NCBI RefSeq assembly: GCF_035594035.1
Contig: NZ_CP141588.1
Coordinates: 1,571,501-1,635,500 of the forward strand
Origin: Sphingomonas sp. LY54
Lineage (GTDB): Bacteria; Pseudomonadota; Alphaproteobacteria; Sphingomonadales; Sphingomonadaceae
DNA length: 64,000 nt
Direction: 5' to 3'
Shown here piece by piece: positions 63,914 through 64,000 of this stretch. The notes under the pieces were generated by a model. It searched no databases. It saw nothing but the letters and a program-made list of their open reading frames with translations, and was not told the origin of the DNA. Position 1 is the stretch's first letter, and each line of letters begins with the position of its first letter. The position numbers and the translations under genes were made by a program.

Positions 63914-64000
63914 TGGTTCACGCTCATCTTGGCGATCGTGATGGCGAACATCAGCACGACGAAGATGCCGAGCAGCACCGCCATCACTGTGGCGCGGCTC
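63910..64000 (-). CDS. Small membrane protein of the cox cluster (CoxF-like), C-terminal part
   Basis: Only the last 29 codons plus stop are visible; the start lies beyond the right edge. The fragment is one membrane helix (VMAVLLGIFVVLMFAITIAK) ending MSVNQ. In alphaproteobacteria a short single-helix protein of this sort sits between ctaB and ctaG. The stop overlaps the ctaG start. Confidence 0.6.
   Translation of the reverse strand, partial: SRATVMAVLLGIFVVLMFAITIAKMSVNQ

Overview
The window looks like chromosomal DNA of a sphingomonad (Alphaproteobacteria, order Sphingomonadales). Grounds: high G+C, a fliF/fliN/flbD/flhA flagellar order as in Caulobacter, a SciP (DUF1153) cell-cycle regulator, an alphaproteobacterial FtsZ, cox11/coxC/surf1, and promoters of the EcfG general stress type (GGAAC-N16/17-CGTT). 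No prophage, insertion sequence or CRISPR array was seen. The genus is not resolved.

Layout. 1-8262: flagellar genes. On the minus strand fliG-fliH-fliF-fliN-flbD-flhA(partial); on the plus strand a large FlaEY-like protein and flgB. 8330-9391: an RTX-repeat secreted protein. 9546-11441: mnmA, a small unknown and sciP. 11525-15982: small helical proteins and a signalling island (single-domain receiver, Crp-type regulator, PAS/HWE kinase), a lipoprotein and an orphan HicB. 16047-22279: aldehyde dehydrogenase, GST, and the conserved ybbP-ybbA/tesA set. 22390-26358: two PilZ proteins and a beta-propeller amidohydrolase. 26701-31242: two convergent fusion genes (GH1-RmlD and glycosyltransferase-UDP-galactopyranose mutase), each with an EcfG-type promoter. 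31385-35593: nadE, pncC-like, a stress-type hemerythrin operon and small proteins.

35740-49286 is the most striking block. A seven-gene operon (HlyD-type adaptor, ABC ATPase, exported RidA-like protein, three paralogous MacB/FtsX permeases, PspB-like peptide) lies next to an NtrC-type regulator and its NtrY-like kinase. The intergenic region carries three sigma-54 promoters, four 16-bp palindromes (TGTYCG-N4-CGGACA) and a 31-residue membrane micropeptide gene. The sequence suggests a dedicated envelope-stress or drug-export circuit.

49283-54487: Rrf2 regulator, chromate transporter, alcohol dehydrogenase, FAD protein and small proteins. 54497-57281: MraZ-like protein, FixJ-type regulator and FtsZ. 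57361-64000: tRNA-Ser, pterin dehydratase, metallopeptidase-ccmA-ccmB, an RlmI-like methyltransferase, M16 peptidase, and surf1/coxC/ctaG of the aa3-type oxidase cluster, which runs off the right edge.

Functional calls come from reading motifs and recalled family features; no database search was run. Start sites are given where a ribosome-binding site, gene overlap or promoter supports them.
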